DNA of 64,000 bases from CAKAHY01 sp963522175 (GTDB lineage: Bacteria; Bacillota; Clostridia; Lachnospirales; Lachnospiraceae). The notes below the pieces were generated by a model. That model did not search any database. It saw nothing but the letters and a program-made list of their open reading frames with translations, and was not told where the DNA came from. The first letter of the stretch is position 1; every line of letters begins with the position of its first letter. The stretch spans positions 310,001 to 374,000 of the forward strand of contig CAUQXC010000001.1 in assembly GCA_963522175.1 (NCBI GenBank), read 5' to 3'. Of the stretch, positions 24,391-32,375 are shown in pieces. The position numbers were made by a program, and so were the translations under genes.

Positions 24391-26406
24391 TTAATTAAGT
24401 TTAAGCATAAGTTCATTTGTTCTTTCTATGAACCTTGCCATTCTTTCGGGACTTAAGGATGCATGACTTAAAAGTGCCATATCGTAAAGCTGCTCGGAAA
24501 GTAAATTAAATTTCTCGTCCGAAGCCTTTTCCATACTCTTTACAATTTCGGAATTTCCGTTCAAAACCAAGGTCTTATCATCATTTGAGCCGAACATGGA
24601 AGGATCAAGTCCCATCATTCCGTATTGCTTCATCATCTCCTGCATACGTCTTGATTCCTCGGATACGGTAATCATTGAGGCAAGCTTCTCATCCTTTAAT
24701 CCCATTACCTTAACTAAAAGCTTTTCGTCTTTCAAGGCTTCCTTTACCTTCTTTGCAAGCTCCTCATAAGCTCCTTCATTTCCCTTTTCATCCTCACTCT
24801 TCATATCCTCATTGACATCCGCATCTATTCTGAAGAAACGAAGTCCCTCATTTCTCACTTCCAGACTGCCTATGAAAGGAGTATCTATACTGTGGGAAAG
24901 TATAACGGCATCCTTAGCGTTTGCTTTAAACATATTTATATATGCAGCCTGTTCTTTTTCATCGCTTACATAGTAAATCTTTGTTTCTTTTACTTCAGTA
25001 ACTTCTTCCTTTTCCTTATCTTCGGTCTTTTCAGGCTTTGTATAGTAGTGTGAAAGCGTATTGTACTTTCCTTCTATATTCTTAAAGAGTATATAGTCGC
25101 TCATCTTATCCGCAAATTTTTCGTCCTTAAGACAGCCGAACTTAATAAACGGAGCTATATCGTCCCAATATTTTTCGTAGCTTTCTCTTTCCGTCTTGCA
25201 CATACCCGAAAGCTTATCAGCCACCTTCTTTGAGATGTACTCGGATATTTTCTTTACAAAACCGTCATTTTGGAGAGCCGATCTTGAAACATTCAAAGGC
25301 AGATCCGGGCAGTCTATAACCCCTTTAAGTAACATTAAGAACTCAGGAATAACCTCTTTTATGTTGTCCGCAATAAACACCTGATTATTGTAAAGCTTGA
25401 TTATTCCCTCTATACTGTCATACTCGGTATTTATCTTAGGGAAGTAAAGTATACCCTTTAAGTTGAAAGGATAGTCCATGTTTAAATGTATCCAGAATAA
25501 AGGCTCTTTATAATCCTTGAATACTTTTCTGTAAAACTCCTTATACTCCTCTTTTGAACATTCGTTAGGATGCTTAGCCCAAAGAGGCGTGGTTTCATTA
25601 ACGAGTTCCGGTCTTTTCTTTATTTTATATTCATCCTTTGCAGGGCTTACAATAACAGTTTCCTTCTCGCCCTTATCATTTTCTTTTTCTTCTGTTTTAG
25701 CCTCTTCAACTATATGCTCCACGACCGTATCGGTGTCAAGTAAAGCCTCAGCCTTTACAATCTGAGTTTCCTCCGTCTTATCCTCATCTATAAAATAGAT
25801 TTCAACCGGCATAAAGGAGCAGTATTTTTCCAATACTTCTTTGACTCTGTATTCATTTGAAAACTCATAGCTGTCCTCATTAAGGTACAAGGTGATTTTT
25901 GTTCCTCTGTCCGTCTTATCCGAGTCCTTCATTTCAAACTCGGTTCCGCCCTTGCTCTCCCAATATACAGCCTTACTTCCTTCTTTATAAGACATAGTTT
26001 CTATGCTGACCTTGTCCGCTACCATAAATGCCGAATAAAATCCGAGTCCGAAGTGTCCTATTATCTGGTCATCATTTGCCTTGTCTTTGTACTTCTCCAA
26101 AAAGTCCGCCGCTCCCGAAAAAGCGATTTGATTTATATATTCCTCTATTTCACTTTCCGTCATTCCTATTCCGTTATCTGCAAAGGAAACAGTCTTATTC
26201 TTGGAGCTTACCGAAACGAAAACTTTATACTTATCGTCTTTATTTTCATACTCGCCTATTAGAGACAGCTTTTTTAACTTGGTAACCGCATCGCAGGCAT
26301 TGCTTACAATCTCTCTTATAAAAATATCATGGTCGGAATACAACCATTTCTTTATTATCGGGAAAATATTCTCGCTGTTTATTGATAAATTTCCTTTTTT
26401 ACTCAT
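24391..26406 (-). CDS. htpG: Molecular chaperone HtpG (Hsp90)
   Basis: This 671-residue protein has the GHKL ATPase at the N-terminus: SNACDAVTKL, ADNGIGMTESEI and GHFGLGFYSAFMVADKV. The middle domain includes PLWAKHPNECSKEEYKEFYRKVF and LPLNVSRSALQNDGFVKK. The C-terminal dimerisation domain ends in LSPERMARFIERTNELMLKLN-like sequence. HtpG folds client proteins in the cytoplasm. A charged insertion (VVEHIVEEAKTEEKENDKGEK) separates the N and middle domains and is longer than in Escherichia coli. The ATG at 26406 has GAGG 8 nt upstream; the GTG at 26415 overlaps that site. No CIRCE element is visible. The CYTH gene follows directly. Confidence 0.96.
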   Translation of the reverse strand: MSKKGNLSINSENIFPIIKKWLYSDHDIFIREIVSNACDAVTKLKKLSLIGEYENKDDKYKVFVSVSSKNKTVSFADNGIGMTESEIEEYINQIAFSGAADFLEKYKDKANDDQIIGHFGLGFYSAFMVADKVSIETMSYKEGSKAVYWESKGGTEFEMKDSDKTDRGTKITLYLNEDSYEFSNEYRVKEVLEKYCSFMPVEIYFIDEDKTEETQIVKAEALLDTDTVVEHIVEEAKTEEKENDKGEKETVIVSPAKDEYKIKKRPELVNETTPLWAKHPNECSKEEYKEFYRKVFKDYKEPLFWIHLNMDYPFNLKGILYFPKINTEYDSIEGIIKLYNNQVFIADNIKEVIPEFLMLLKGVIDCPDLPLNVSRSALQNDGFVKKISEYISKKVADKLSGMCKTERESYEKYWDDIAPFIKFGCLKDEKFADKMSDYILFKNIEGKYNTLSHYYTKPEKTEDKEKEEVTEVKETKIYYVSDEKEQAAYINMFKANAKDAVILSHSIDTPFIGSLEVRNEGLRFFRIDADVNEDMKSEDEKGNEGAYEELAKKVKEALKDEKLLVKVMGLKDEKLASMITVSEESRRMQEMMKQYGMMGLDPSMFGSNDDKTLVLNGNSEIVKSMEKASDEKFNLLSEQLYDMALLSHASLSPERMARFIERTNELMLKLN

Positions 26407-26444
26407 CTGATACACCTCTTATCCTGTTAATATTTTTTGTATGC

Positions 26445-26470
26445 AAAAAAGAGTAGTTACCTACTCTTTT
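26445..26470 (-). terminator. Terminator between the HPr-like gene and htpG
   Basis: AAAAGAGTAG and CTACTCTTTT form a 10-bp stem with a 4-nt loop, followed on the minus strand by a T-run (TTTTTT). It ends the HPr-like transcript 40 bp before the htpG start. Confidence 0.85.
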
Positions 26471-26482
26471 GCCTAAATAATT

Positions 26483-26725
26483 TTATGCTGCCGTTTCTGA
26501 CAAAACACTGTGAGATTTTAAGAACTCGTCGAACTTATCGTTCTCTCCGTCAAACTTCACAGTTAAAGCTCTTTTCAAATCCATGCTTAAAACACCTATA
26601 AGCGATTTTCCGTCTATTATTACATGTCCACAATATAAGTCTATATCAAAATCACACTTACCCGCCAAATCCACAAAGTCTTTGGCGTCTTGCACGGATG
26701 AGAGTCTTATCTTAACTTCTTTCAC
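26483..26725 (-). CDS. HPr-fold phosphocarrier-like protein without the catalytic histidine
   Basis: The 80-residue protein matches the HPr beta-alpha fold: VKIRLSSVQDAKDFVDLAGKC, then IIDGKSLIGVLSMDLKRALTVKF, where the KSLIGVLSM segment corresponds to the HPr serine-46 region. The usual active-site His near residue 15 is absent (the region reads LSSVQDAKD). A role as a PTS phosphocarrier is therefore unlikely; a regulatory or structural role is possible. I use the GTG at 26725 because GAGGTG lies 6 nt upstream; the TTG at 26743 would overlap that site. It is a single gene with its own promoter and terminator. Confidence 0.85.
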   Translation of the reverse strand: MKEVKIRLSSVQDAKDFVDLAGKCDFDIDLYCGHVIIDGKSLIGVLSMDLKRALTVKFDGENDKFDEFLKSHSVLSETAA

Positions 26726-26773
26726 TCTAATCACCTCTTTCAAGTCAATCCGATGTTAAATCTACACTTTGTT

Positions 26774-26803
26774 ATTATAGCTTATTTCTATGCTAATGAA
26801 CAA
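26774..26803 (-). promoter_or_regulatory. Probable promoter of the HPr-like gene
   Basis: TTGTTC (26803-26798) and a perfect TATAAT (26779-26774) are 18 bp apart, about 50 bp before the GTG start. Confidence 0.6.
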
Positions 26804-26835
26804 TTATTATATAGTTTTACAGCTTAATGTCAAGT

Positions 26836-27129
26836 CTATTTAGACAAATTTAATTTTTTATTTATATCATCCACTATGCTTTTAAGCCCTTCTTCGGAAT
26901 ACTCATAATCCTTTATATCTATCATATCCTCGGGAGTCTTGTCAAAAGCATTTTCTCCAAACCATGTAAAAAGCCTGAGCGTATGCTCCTCTCTCTTTTC
27001 AGGAGGAATCCATCTGTAATTTTTCTGCGGCTCAACGGCTATTCGATACCTCAAGCCCTTATAGCTTCCGGTAAAGGCTTCTCCGTACTCGTAGTAGCCA
27101 AGATTTAAAACATCTTTATACTCCACCAT
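26836..27129 (-). CDS. Small conserved-looking protein downstream of radA, unknown function
   Basis: This 97-residue protein contains GYYEYGEAFTGSYKGLRYRIAV and YRWIPPEKREEHTLRLFTWFG, then an acidic, helical C-terminus. It is aromatic-rich (many Tyr and Trp) with no signal peptide or membrane segment, so it should be cytoplasmic. I do not assign a family. Its ATG at 27129 touches the radA stop, so it is translated from the gntR-clpC-radA transcript. Tight coupling suggests it belongs functionally with that operon, though no role is clear. Confidence 0.75.
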   Translation of the reverse strand: MVEYKDVLNLGYYEYGEAFTGSYKGLRYRIAVEPQKNYRWIPPEKREEHTLRLFTWFGENAFDKTPEDMIDIKDYEYSEEGLKSIVDDINKKLNLSK

Positions 27130-28512
27130 TTATATTAAATACTCCATAGCCTGTCTTATATTGCTCACTCCTACCAGCTTCATCTCACCTTTATATTTTA
27201 TCTTGTCTAAATTTATTTTAGGCAAGATGCAGGTGTCAAAGCCCAGCTTTCTTGCTTCCTTTATCCTGTACTCCGGAAGGTTGACCGCTCTTACTTCACC
27301 CAAAAGCCCCACTTCTCCGAATATAACGGTTTTATCATCTATACTCTTATCTTTTAGGCTCGATATAAGAGACAATACTATAGACAGGTCGAGAGCCGGC
27401 TCGCCGAACTTCATACCGCCGGCTATATTTATGTAGGCATCGTAGGCTGACATATTAAATCTGCACCTTTTTTCTATAACGGCAAGAAGAAGGTTTAATC
27501 TGTTAAAGTCCGCACCTGCCGCCGTTCTTCTGGGCATTCCGAAAGCTGTCTTCGTTACAAGTGCCTGAACCTCCACAAGTATGGGTCTCGTACCTTCTAT
27601 CAGACAGGCAACCGAAGTACCGCTCGCTTTTTCGGGTTTTCCGCTAAGCATATACTCCGAGGGATTTTCGACCTCTGTAAGTCCTACATCTCCCATTTCG
27701 AATACTCCGATTTCATTTGTAGAACCGAACCTGTTTTTTACCGCTCTGAGTATCCTGTAACTAATCTGCCTCTCACCCTCGAAATACAAGACCGTATCAA
27801 CCATGTGCTCGAGTACTCTGGGACCTGCAACCTGTCCTTCCTTTGTAACATGTCCTATTATAAATATCGCGATATTGTTAGACTTTGCGATATTCATAAG
27901 AACATTGGTACTTTCCCTTACCTGAGAAACGCTTCCCGGACTTGCCGCAAGCTCTTCCTTAAACATAGTCTGTATGGAGTCTATTATCACTATTTCGGGC
28001 TTTTCATCATCAATAACGTAACTCACGGTATCAAGATTGGTTTCACACAAAAATTTAAGCTCTCCCTGTATGTCCGCGAGCCTTGTCGCCCTGAGCTTTA
28101 TCTGCTTAAGGCTTTCTTCTCCCGAAATATACAATACCCTCCTGCCCGATTTTGCAAGATTTATGCACATTTGCAAAAGTATTGTAGACTTTCCTATGCC
28201 CGGATCTCCGCCCAAAAGCACCAATGAACCGCCTACTATTCCGCCTCCCAAAACTCTGTCAAACTCCGGCATACCCGTGGTGTAGCGATCCGCCTCGATA
28301 AGCTCTATTTCGGAAATATAAGCGGGCTTTACGGCTCTTATTCCGGAAAAAGCCGTATCTGAAGTTAACGAAGCTTTATCCACAGGCTTAAGCAGTCCCC
28401 CCGGAGCTTCGACTATACTGTTCCAAGCCTTGCAGGAGGGACACTGACCATACCAATTAGGAGTCTCACAGCCGCATTCCTTGCAAAAAAATAATGTTTT
28501 TGGCTTTGCCAT
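27130..28512 (-). CDS. radA: DNA repair protein RadA
   Basis: This 460-residue protein has an N-terminal zinc finger (FFCKECGCETPNWYGQCPSCKAW). The RecA-like core has Walker A GGDPGIGKST (about 105), Walker B VIIDSIQT and the RadA-specific KNRFGSTNEIG motif. The C-terminal Lon-protease-like domain includes GGMKFGEPALDLSIVLSLISS. RadA is a DNA-branch-migration helicase in recombination. The length is normal. GGAGAAAG precedes the ATG. The clpC-radA neighbourhood is familiar from Firmicutes, where ctsR-mcsA-mcsB-clpC-radA is common. Here a small protein separates clpC and radA and the first three genes are replaced by one GntR regulator. Confidence 0.97.
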   Translation of the reverse strand: MAKPKTLFFCKECGCETPNWYGQCPSCKAWNSIVEAPGGLLKPVDKASLTSDTAFSGIRAVKPAYISEIELIEADRYTTGMPEFDRVLGGGIVGGSLVLLGGDPGIGKSTILLQMCINLAKSGRRVLYISGEESLKQIKLRATRLADIQGELKFLCETNLDTVSYVIDDEKPEIVIIDSIQTMFKEELAASPGSVSQVRESTNVLMNIAKSNNIAIFIIGHVTKEGQVAGPRVLEHMVDTVLYFEGERQISYRILRAVKNRFGSTNEIGVFEMGDVGLTEVENPSEYMLSGKPEKASGTSVACLIEGTRPILVEVQALVTKTAFGMPRRTAAGADFNRLNLLLAVIEKRCRFNMSAYDAYINIAGGMKFGEPALDLSIVLSLISSLKDKSIDDKTVIFGEVGLLGEVRAVNLPEYRIKEARKLGFDTCILPKINLDKIKYKGEMKLVGVSNIRQAMEYLI

Positions 28513-28533
28513 CTTTCTCCTTTATTTATAATT

Positions 28534-28944
28534 TTATTTTTTTATCAATTTGATTTTTGCTTTTTTAGCCTCTTCAAATTCTGCGGACAATACAAGCTTT
28601 CCGCTCATATTGGTTTTTATGTCGCTGCTAAACACATCGTTTATGTATACGGCATATTCCTTAGATTCTTCAAGCTCCACCGTTATCTGTAAATCTCCGA
28701 AGCTCTCGACCTCAAAGCTCACTCCCGAAGCCGAAAACTCAAAGTCTCTTACACTGCTTCCCGGAACGGATTCATACACCAACAAACCGTTTTTTTCAAG
28801 CTTGGTTATCTCCTTAAAGGTCTTCACCTTATACAGATCGCCGTTAAATTCAAAGTCTTCTTTTTTAGACTTCTCCTTTAGATCATAATCTCCAAAGTTA
28901 AGTTTTCCGTTTTCTACAAAAATAAGTTCTTTTGCAAGTGACAT
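28534..28944 (-). CDS. Small Lachnospiraceae-type protein of unknown function between clpC and radA
   Basis: This 136-residue protein contains NGKLNFGDYDLKEKSKKEDFEFNG and LYKVKTFKEITKLEKNGLLVYESVPG, followed by beta-rich repeats ending in lysines. I recognise the KVKTFKEITKLEKNG/VYESVPG pattern from small Lachnospiraceae proteins. Some of these carry the label endosialidase, which nothing here supports given the size and lack of a catalytic domain. It has no signal peptide. GGAGG lies 6 nt upstream of the ATG. It lies 20 bp downstream of clpC and 21 bp before radA on one transcript. Function is unknown. Confidence 0.8.
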   Translation of the reverse strand: MSLAKELIFVENGKLNFGDYDLKEKSKKEDFEFNGDLYKVKTFKEITKLEKNGLLVYESVPGSSVRDFEFSASGVSFEVESFGDLQITVELEESKEYAVYINDVFSSDIKTNMSGKLVLSAEFEEAKKAKIKLIKK

Positions 28945-28964
28945 TTTAAACCTCCGACCAAATT

Positions 28965-31439
28965 CTATACATTTACTAACTCTTTAGGGTTAAAAACAAG
29001 TTCTTTTTCATCCTTGTCCATATCGACAAATACGTCTTCCCCTTCCTTTATTTTACCATCTAATATATATTCTGCAAGTTTATCTTCAAGTAAATTTTGT
29101 AAAGTTCTTTTTAAAGGTCTGGCACCGTATTTTTTATCGTACGCCTTATCTATAATGTACTCCTTCGCCTTCTTTGAAAGCTCTATTCTTATATCCATCT
29201 GCTCATTCGTTCTTTGCGTAAGCTCTTTAAGCAGAATATTGATAATATCCTGCATATCTTCCTTACTTAGCTGATGGAACACGACCGTCTCGTCTATTCT
29301 GTTTAAAAACTCAGGCTTGAACATTTGCTTCAGCTCTTCGAAAACCTTGGCTTTCATATCGTTGTATTCTCTTTTATCATCACTGCTTGCCGCAAATCCG
29401 AGGAGCTTAGGTTCTATAATATTCATAGCGCCGGCATTACTCGTCATTATGATAACGGTATTTTTGAAACTGACCTTTCTTCCTTGAGAATCGGTTATAT
29501 GTCCGTCGTCGAGAACCTGCAAAAGTATGTTGAAAACGTCCGGATGAGCCTTTTCTATCTCATCGAAAAGTATCACGGAATAAGGATTTCTTCTTACTTT
29601 TTCGCTGAGCTGACCTCCCTCGTCATAGCCCACATAGCCCGGAGGAGAGCCTACCATCTTTGAAACCGAATGCTTTTCCATATATTCGCTCATATCAACC
29701 CTTATGAGCGAGTTTTCCGTACCGAACAGGGCAAGGGCAAGAGATTTACATATCTGTGTTTTTCCTACTCCCGTCGGACCGAGGAAAAGAAAGGAGCCTA
29801 TAGGTCTTTTCGGATCTTTAAGTCCCACACGTCCTCTTCTTATTGCTTTTGCTACAGCCGTAACCGCCTCATCCTGTCCCACAACACTTTCATGCAGAGC
29901 TTTCTCAAGGTTTATAAGCTTCTCACTCTCATCTCCCGTAAGTCTTTTTACAGGTATCTTGGTCCAGAGCGCAACCACATCGGCTATATCGTCCTCTCCT
30001 ACAATAAGTTTTTTACTTTCCTTATCCTTCTTCCACTTTTCTATTATTTTATCCAGTTTTTCTTTCTTTTTTTCCTGCTTTTGCTTAATCTCACCGGCTT
30101 TTTCGTAGTTTTCGTTTTTTATGGCTTTTTCCTTCTGTATTTCAAGCTTAAGCAGGCTTTCGTTTATCTCCTTTACTTCCTTCGGCTCTACAAAACCGTT
30201 AAGTCTTAATCTTGATGATGCTTCATCGATTAAATCTATGGCTTTATCCGGCAAAAATCTGTCGGATATATATCTTGCCGAAAGGCTTACAGCCGCCTTT
30301 AGCGCCTCATCGCTTATAGTAAGACCGTGATGCTTCTCATAAGCCGACCTTATTCCCTTCAAAATTTCAAGGCTTTCTTCCTCTGTCGGCTCTTCAACCC
30401 TTATAGGCTGGAAGCGCCTTTCAAGCGCCGAATCCTTTTCTATATGCTTTCTGTACTCTTCTATGGTTGTAGCACCTATGAGCTGTATTTCACCTCTTGC
30501 CAGTGAAGGCTTTAATATATTGGATGCATCCACAGCACCTTCGGCTCCTCCCGCTCCTATGATGGTATGAATCTCATCAATAAATAAAAGTACCTCTTTT
30601 GAAGTGCTGACCTCGGCTATAACTCTTTTTATACGCTCCTCAAACTCTCCCCTGTATTTGGAGCCGGCTATCATAGCCGATAAATCCAAGGTAACCACTC
30701 TTTTGTCGCCAAGTGTCTCCGGAACGTCGTTTGCAACTATTTTAAGAGCCAAGCCCTCCACAATAGCGGTCTTTCCCACACCCGGTTCTCCTATAAGACA
30801 AGGATTGTTTTTTGTACGTCTGCTGAGTATTTGCATCAAGCGATTGAGCTCATTTTCCCTGCCTACAACCTTGTCTATTTTTCCTTCTCTTGCAAGTGCC
30901 GTAAGATCCCTTGAATATTTGTCGAGCACAGGTGTAGAACCCGCTTCCGCAGTATCCGAATCTTCCGACCTGTCCTCCGAACGTATTATCGAGGAGGCTT
31001 CCTCCCCCATAGCTGCAATAAGGCTTGCATAAAGCTTTTGCAAATTGACACTCATCGTTCTTAAAAGCTGATTTGCCACGCTGTCCATATTTTTAATGAT
31101 AGCCATCAATATATGTTCGGTTCCTATAAGATCCGATTTAAAACGTAAAGCTTCTTTTTTTGCTTCCATGAGTATATTGCTGCTTTTAGGAGAGTACACT
31201 ATCTCTCCCTGCTTTACCTCTATGTTGCTTCCTCCGCTCAAAAGTCTGTCTATCAAGTCCGTAAGCTTTTGTTCACTTACCGAATTATCTGCAAGTACCT
31301 TTGCCGCAACTCCGTTTTCTTCTTTTATAAGACCCATTAAAATATGCTCGGTTCCTATAAAACCGTGTCTTAAGTTATATGCTGATTCCCTTGCCAGAGA
31401 AAGGGCATTTAATGCGCTTTCCGTATATCTGTTTTCCAT
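28965..31439 (-). CDS. clpC: ATP-dependent Clp protease ATPase subunit ClpC
   Basis: This 824-residue AAA+ unfoldase has two N-terminal Clp repeats (YTESALNALSLARESAYN..., FIGTEHILMGLIKE; IGTEHILMAIIKN). AAA1 has Walker A GEPGVGKTAIVEG and LFIDEIHTIIGAGGAEG. A middle region (about 410-470) is rich in Lys/Glu and includes a UVR-like coiled coil. AAA2 has Walker A GPTGVGKTQ and the GSPPGYVGYDEGG loop. ClpC feeds substrates to ClpP in protein quality control. GAGGAG lies upstream of the ATG. The GntR gene is 20 bp upstream. No McsA or McsB adaptor genes are present in the operon, unlike in Bacillus. Confidence 0.96.
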   Translation of the reverse strand: MENRYTESALNALSLARESAYNLRHGFIGTEHILMGLIKEENGVAAKVLADNSVSEQKLTDLIDRLLSGGSNIEVKQGEIVYSPKSSNILMEAKKEALRFKSDLIGTEHILMAIIKNMDSVANQLLRTMSVNLQKLYASLIAAMGEEASSIIRSEDRSEDSDTAEAGSTPVLDKYSRDLTALAREGKIDKVVGRENELNRLMQILSRRTKNNPCLIGEPGVGKTAIVEGLALKIVANDVPETLGDKRVVTLDLSAMIAGSKYRGEFEERIKRVIAEVSTSKEVLLFIDEIHTIIGAGGAEGAVDASNILKPSLARGEIQLIGATTIEEYRKHIEKDSALERRFQPIRVEEPTEEESLEILKGIRSAYEKHHGLTISDEALKAAVSLSARYISDRFLPDKAIDLIDEASSRLRLNGFVEPKEVKEINESLLKLEIQKEKAIKNENYEKAGEIKQKQEKKKEKLDKIIEKWKKDKESKKLIVGEDDIADVVALWTKIPVKRLTGDESEKLINLEKALHESVVGQDEAVTAVAKAIRRGRVGLKDPKRPIGSFLFLGPTGVGKTQICKSLALALFGTENSLIRVDMSEYMEKHSVSKMVGSPPGYVGYDEGGQLSEKVRRNPYSVILFDEIEKAHPDVFNILLQVLDDGHITDSQGRKVSFKNTVIIMTSNAGAMNIIEPKLLGFAASSDDKREYNDMKAKVFEELKQMFKPEFLNRIDETVVFHQLSKEDMQDIINILLKELTQRTNEQMDIRIELSKKAKEYIIDKAYDKKYGARPLKRTLQNLLEDKLAEYILDGKIKEGEDVFVDMDKDEKELVFNPKELVNV

Positions 31440-31459
31440 ATTTCTCCTCTTTAATCTTT

Positions 31460-31831
31460 CTACTGCATGAACTCATCATAAAGCTCATCTATTATCTCAT
31501 GCGCCTCTTCCCTGTTTATATTGTTGCAGATACATCTTGCCACAACCACGGAAAGTTCTTTTTTCATTTGATTTAAAACCCTGAGTTTATCTATATCTAT
31601 AGATATAACGGCACCTTTTCTCCTATCCAATTTCAAAAAACCTTCCTGCTTCAAAATGGAGTACGCCTTATTCACCGTATGCATGTTAATGCCTATCTCC
31701 TCGGCAAGCTGTCTTACCGACGGCAGCGAATCCCCCTCCTTTATTCTTTCTGTAGCAATTCCCAGTATAATTTGATTGCATAATTGTATATAAAAAGCTT
31801 CGTCACTGTTAAAATCTATAAATATTTCCAT
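31460..31831 (-). CDS. GntR-family (YtrA-type) transcription regulator heading the clpC operon
   Basis: This 123-residue protein has a winged helix with EGDSLPSVRQLAEEIGINMHTV and YSILKQEGFLKLDRRKGAVI, typical of GntR. A short C-terminal helical dimerisation part of about 45 residues places it in the compact YtrA subfamily. I chose the ATG at 31831 because AGGAGGT lies about 9 nt upstream; the longer frame runs into the promoter. The gene is followed 20 bp later by clpC. Its promoter carries two inverted repeats, one over the -10 box, so autorepression of the whole clpC-radA operon is likely. YtrA regulators usually control ABC transporters, so this placement is unusual. Confidence 0.92.
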   Translation of the reverse strand: MEIFIDFNSDEAFYIQLCNQIILGIATERIKEGDSLPSVRQLAEEIGINMHTVNKAYSILKQEGFLKLDRRKGAVISIDIDKLRVLNQMKKELSVVVARCICNNINREEAHEIIDELYDEFMQ

Positions 31832-31856
31832 TACACCTACCTCCTCTTTCATATTC

Positions 31857-31877
31857 TTATCATATTTAATGTGATAA
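31857..31877. promoter_or_regulatory. Inverted repeat in the gntR-clpC leader
   Basis: TTATCA and TGATAA form a perfect 6-bp inverted repeat with a 9-bp spacer, 26 bp upstream of the start codon and downstream of the -10. It could be a second operator for the GntR protein. Confidence 0.4.
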
Positions 31878-31879
31878 GT

Positions 31880-31898
31880 GTTATAGTTAAAGTATAAC
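31880..31898. promoter_or_regulatory. Inverted repeat overlapping the gntR -10 box
   Basis: GTTATA and TATAAC form a perfect 6-bp inverted repeat with a 7-bp spacer. It overlaps the -10 (31891-31896), a position where a bound dimer would block RNA polymerase. This is the best candidate operator for the YtrA-type regulator encoded just downstream. Confidence 0.5.
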
Positions 31899-31919
31899 AG
31901 CAAGTACCGAAAAATGCAA
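31891..31919 (-). promoter_or_regulatory. Probable promoter of the gntR-clpC-radA operon
   Basis: TTGCAT (31919-31914) and TATACT (31896-31891) are separated by 17 bp. No CtsR heptad repeat is visible around it. Confidence 0.65.
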
Positions 31920-31930
31920 CTTTAAATTTT

Positions 31931-32128
31931 AAAAGCCCTCTTTCCATTGACATATTTGAAACTGAGCCGACTATACCTGCCAACCATCCTTTACTGAATG
32001 CAAAGAATTGCCTGCTTACACCTCATGTTGCCTTCGCCACAAAGGAGTCTATGAGTCTGCGCGCAAAAATTGTATTTAAAAATCTTAATAAATGGCTTGA
32101 AGGAATGCAGGTAAATGTGATATTATAA
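31931..32128 (+). pseudogene. 3' remnant of a D-2-hydroxyacid dehydrogenase gene
   Basis: An open frame without any plausible start ends at the TAA at 32126-32128. It encodes IDIFETEPTIPANHPLLNAKN, then TPHVAFATKESMSLRAKIVF and NLNKWLEGMQVNVIL (landmarks given in pieces). This is the C-terminal end of the NAD-dependent D-isomer-specific 2-hydroxyacid dehydrogenase family, with the DxFExEP and TPHxAFATxES motifs intact. About 60 codons remain of an expected 310-390. The 5' part is missing: upstream lies the gntR promoter in the opposite direction. There is no start codon, ribosome site or promoter, so it is a truncated relic. The left border is approximate; recognisable similarity begins near 31946. 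Confidence 0.8.
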
Positions 32129-32208
32129 TATGCGGGTTGGGCAAATACCGTTTTTAGGCTTAGTTTGTTCTCGTATTTTGAGAGCCTTGGCCCGATAAAT
32201 GTTTAAAT

Positions 32209-32294
32209 GGAGACGTATCGAAGAGGTCATAACGAGCTCGACTCGAAATCGAGTTGCCTGCAAGGGCACGTGGGTTCGAATCCCACCGTCTCCG
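32209..32294 (+). tRNA. tRNA-Ser, anticodon CGA
   Basis: The 7-bp acceptor GGAGACG (32209-32215) pairs with CGTCTCC (32287-32293), and G is the discriminator base. The D stem is TCG/CGA. The anticodon stem CTCGA/TCGAG encloses the loop CTCGAAA with anticodon CGA, which reads UCG. A long variable arm (TTGCCTGCAAGGGCAC) marks a class II tRNA. The T arm is GTGGG-TTCGAAT-CCCAC. CCA is not encoded. Confidence 0.97.
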
Positions 32295-32302
32295 TTACCG
32301 AT

Positions 32303-32334
32303 AAGGCTGTGGCAATGTGCTTCACAGCCTTTTT
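32303..32334 (+). terminator. Terminator after tRNA-Ser
   Basis: AAGGCTGTG (32303-32311) pairs with CACAGCCTT (32323-32331) and a short T-run follows. It starts 9 nt after the tRNA end. Confidence 0.8.
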
Positions 32335-32375
32335 CATAAAAAACCGTAGTCATTTTTTAAGGTAGGATATCTAAT

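Noticed and set aside
26407..26482. CIRCE or CtsR heptad operator in front of htpG
   Set aside because: Only the terminator hairpin of the HPr-like gene was found; no TTAGCACTC inverted repeat or CtsR heptads.
29670..30209. A 179-residue plus-strand frame inside clpC
   Set aside because: Antisense to the clear ClpC AAA2 domain, with no family match or ribosome site.
32123..32353. A 76-residue reading frame on the minus strand
   Set aside because: It runs antisense through tRNA-Ser and its terminator. The peptide GDGGIRTHVPLQATRF-like sequence is the well-known false translation of tRNA genes.
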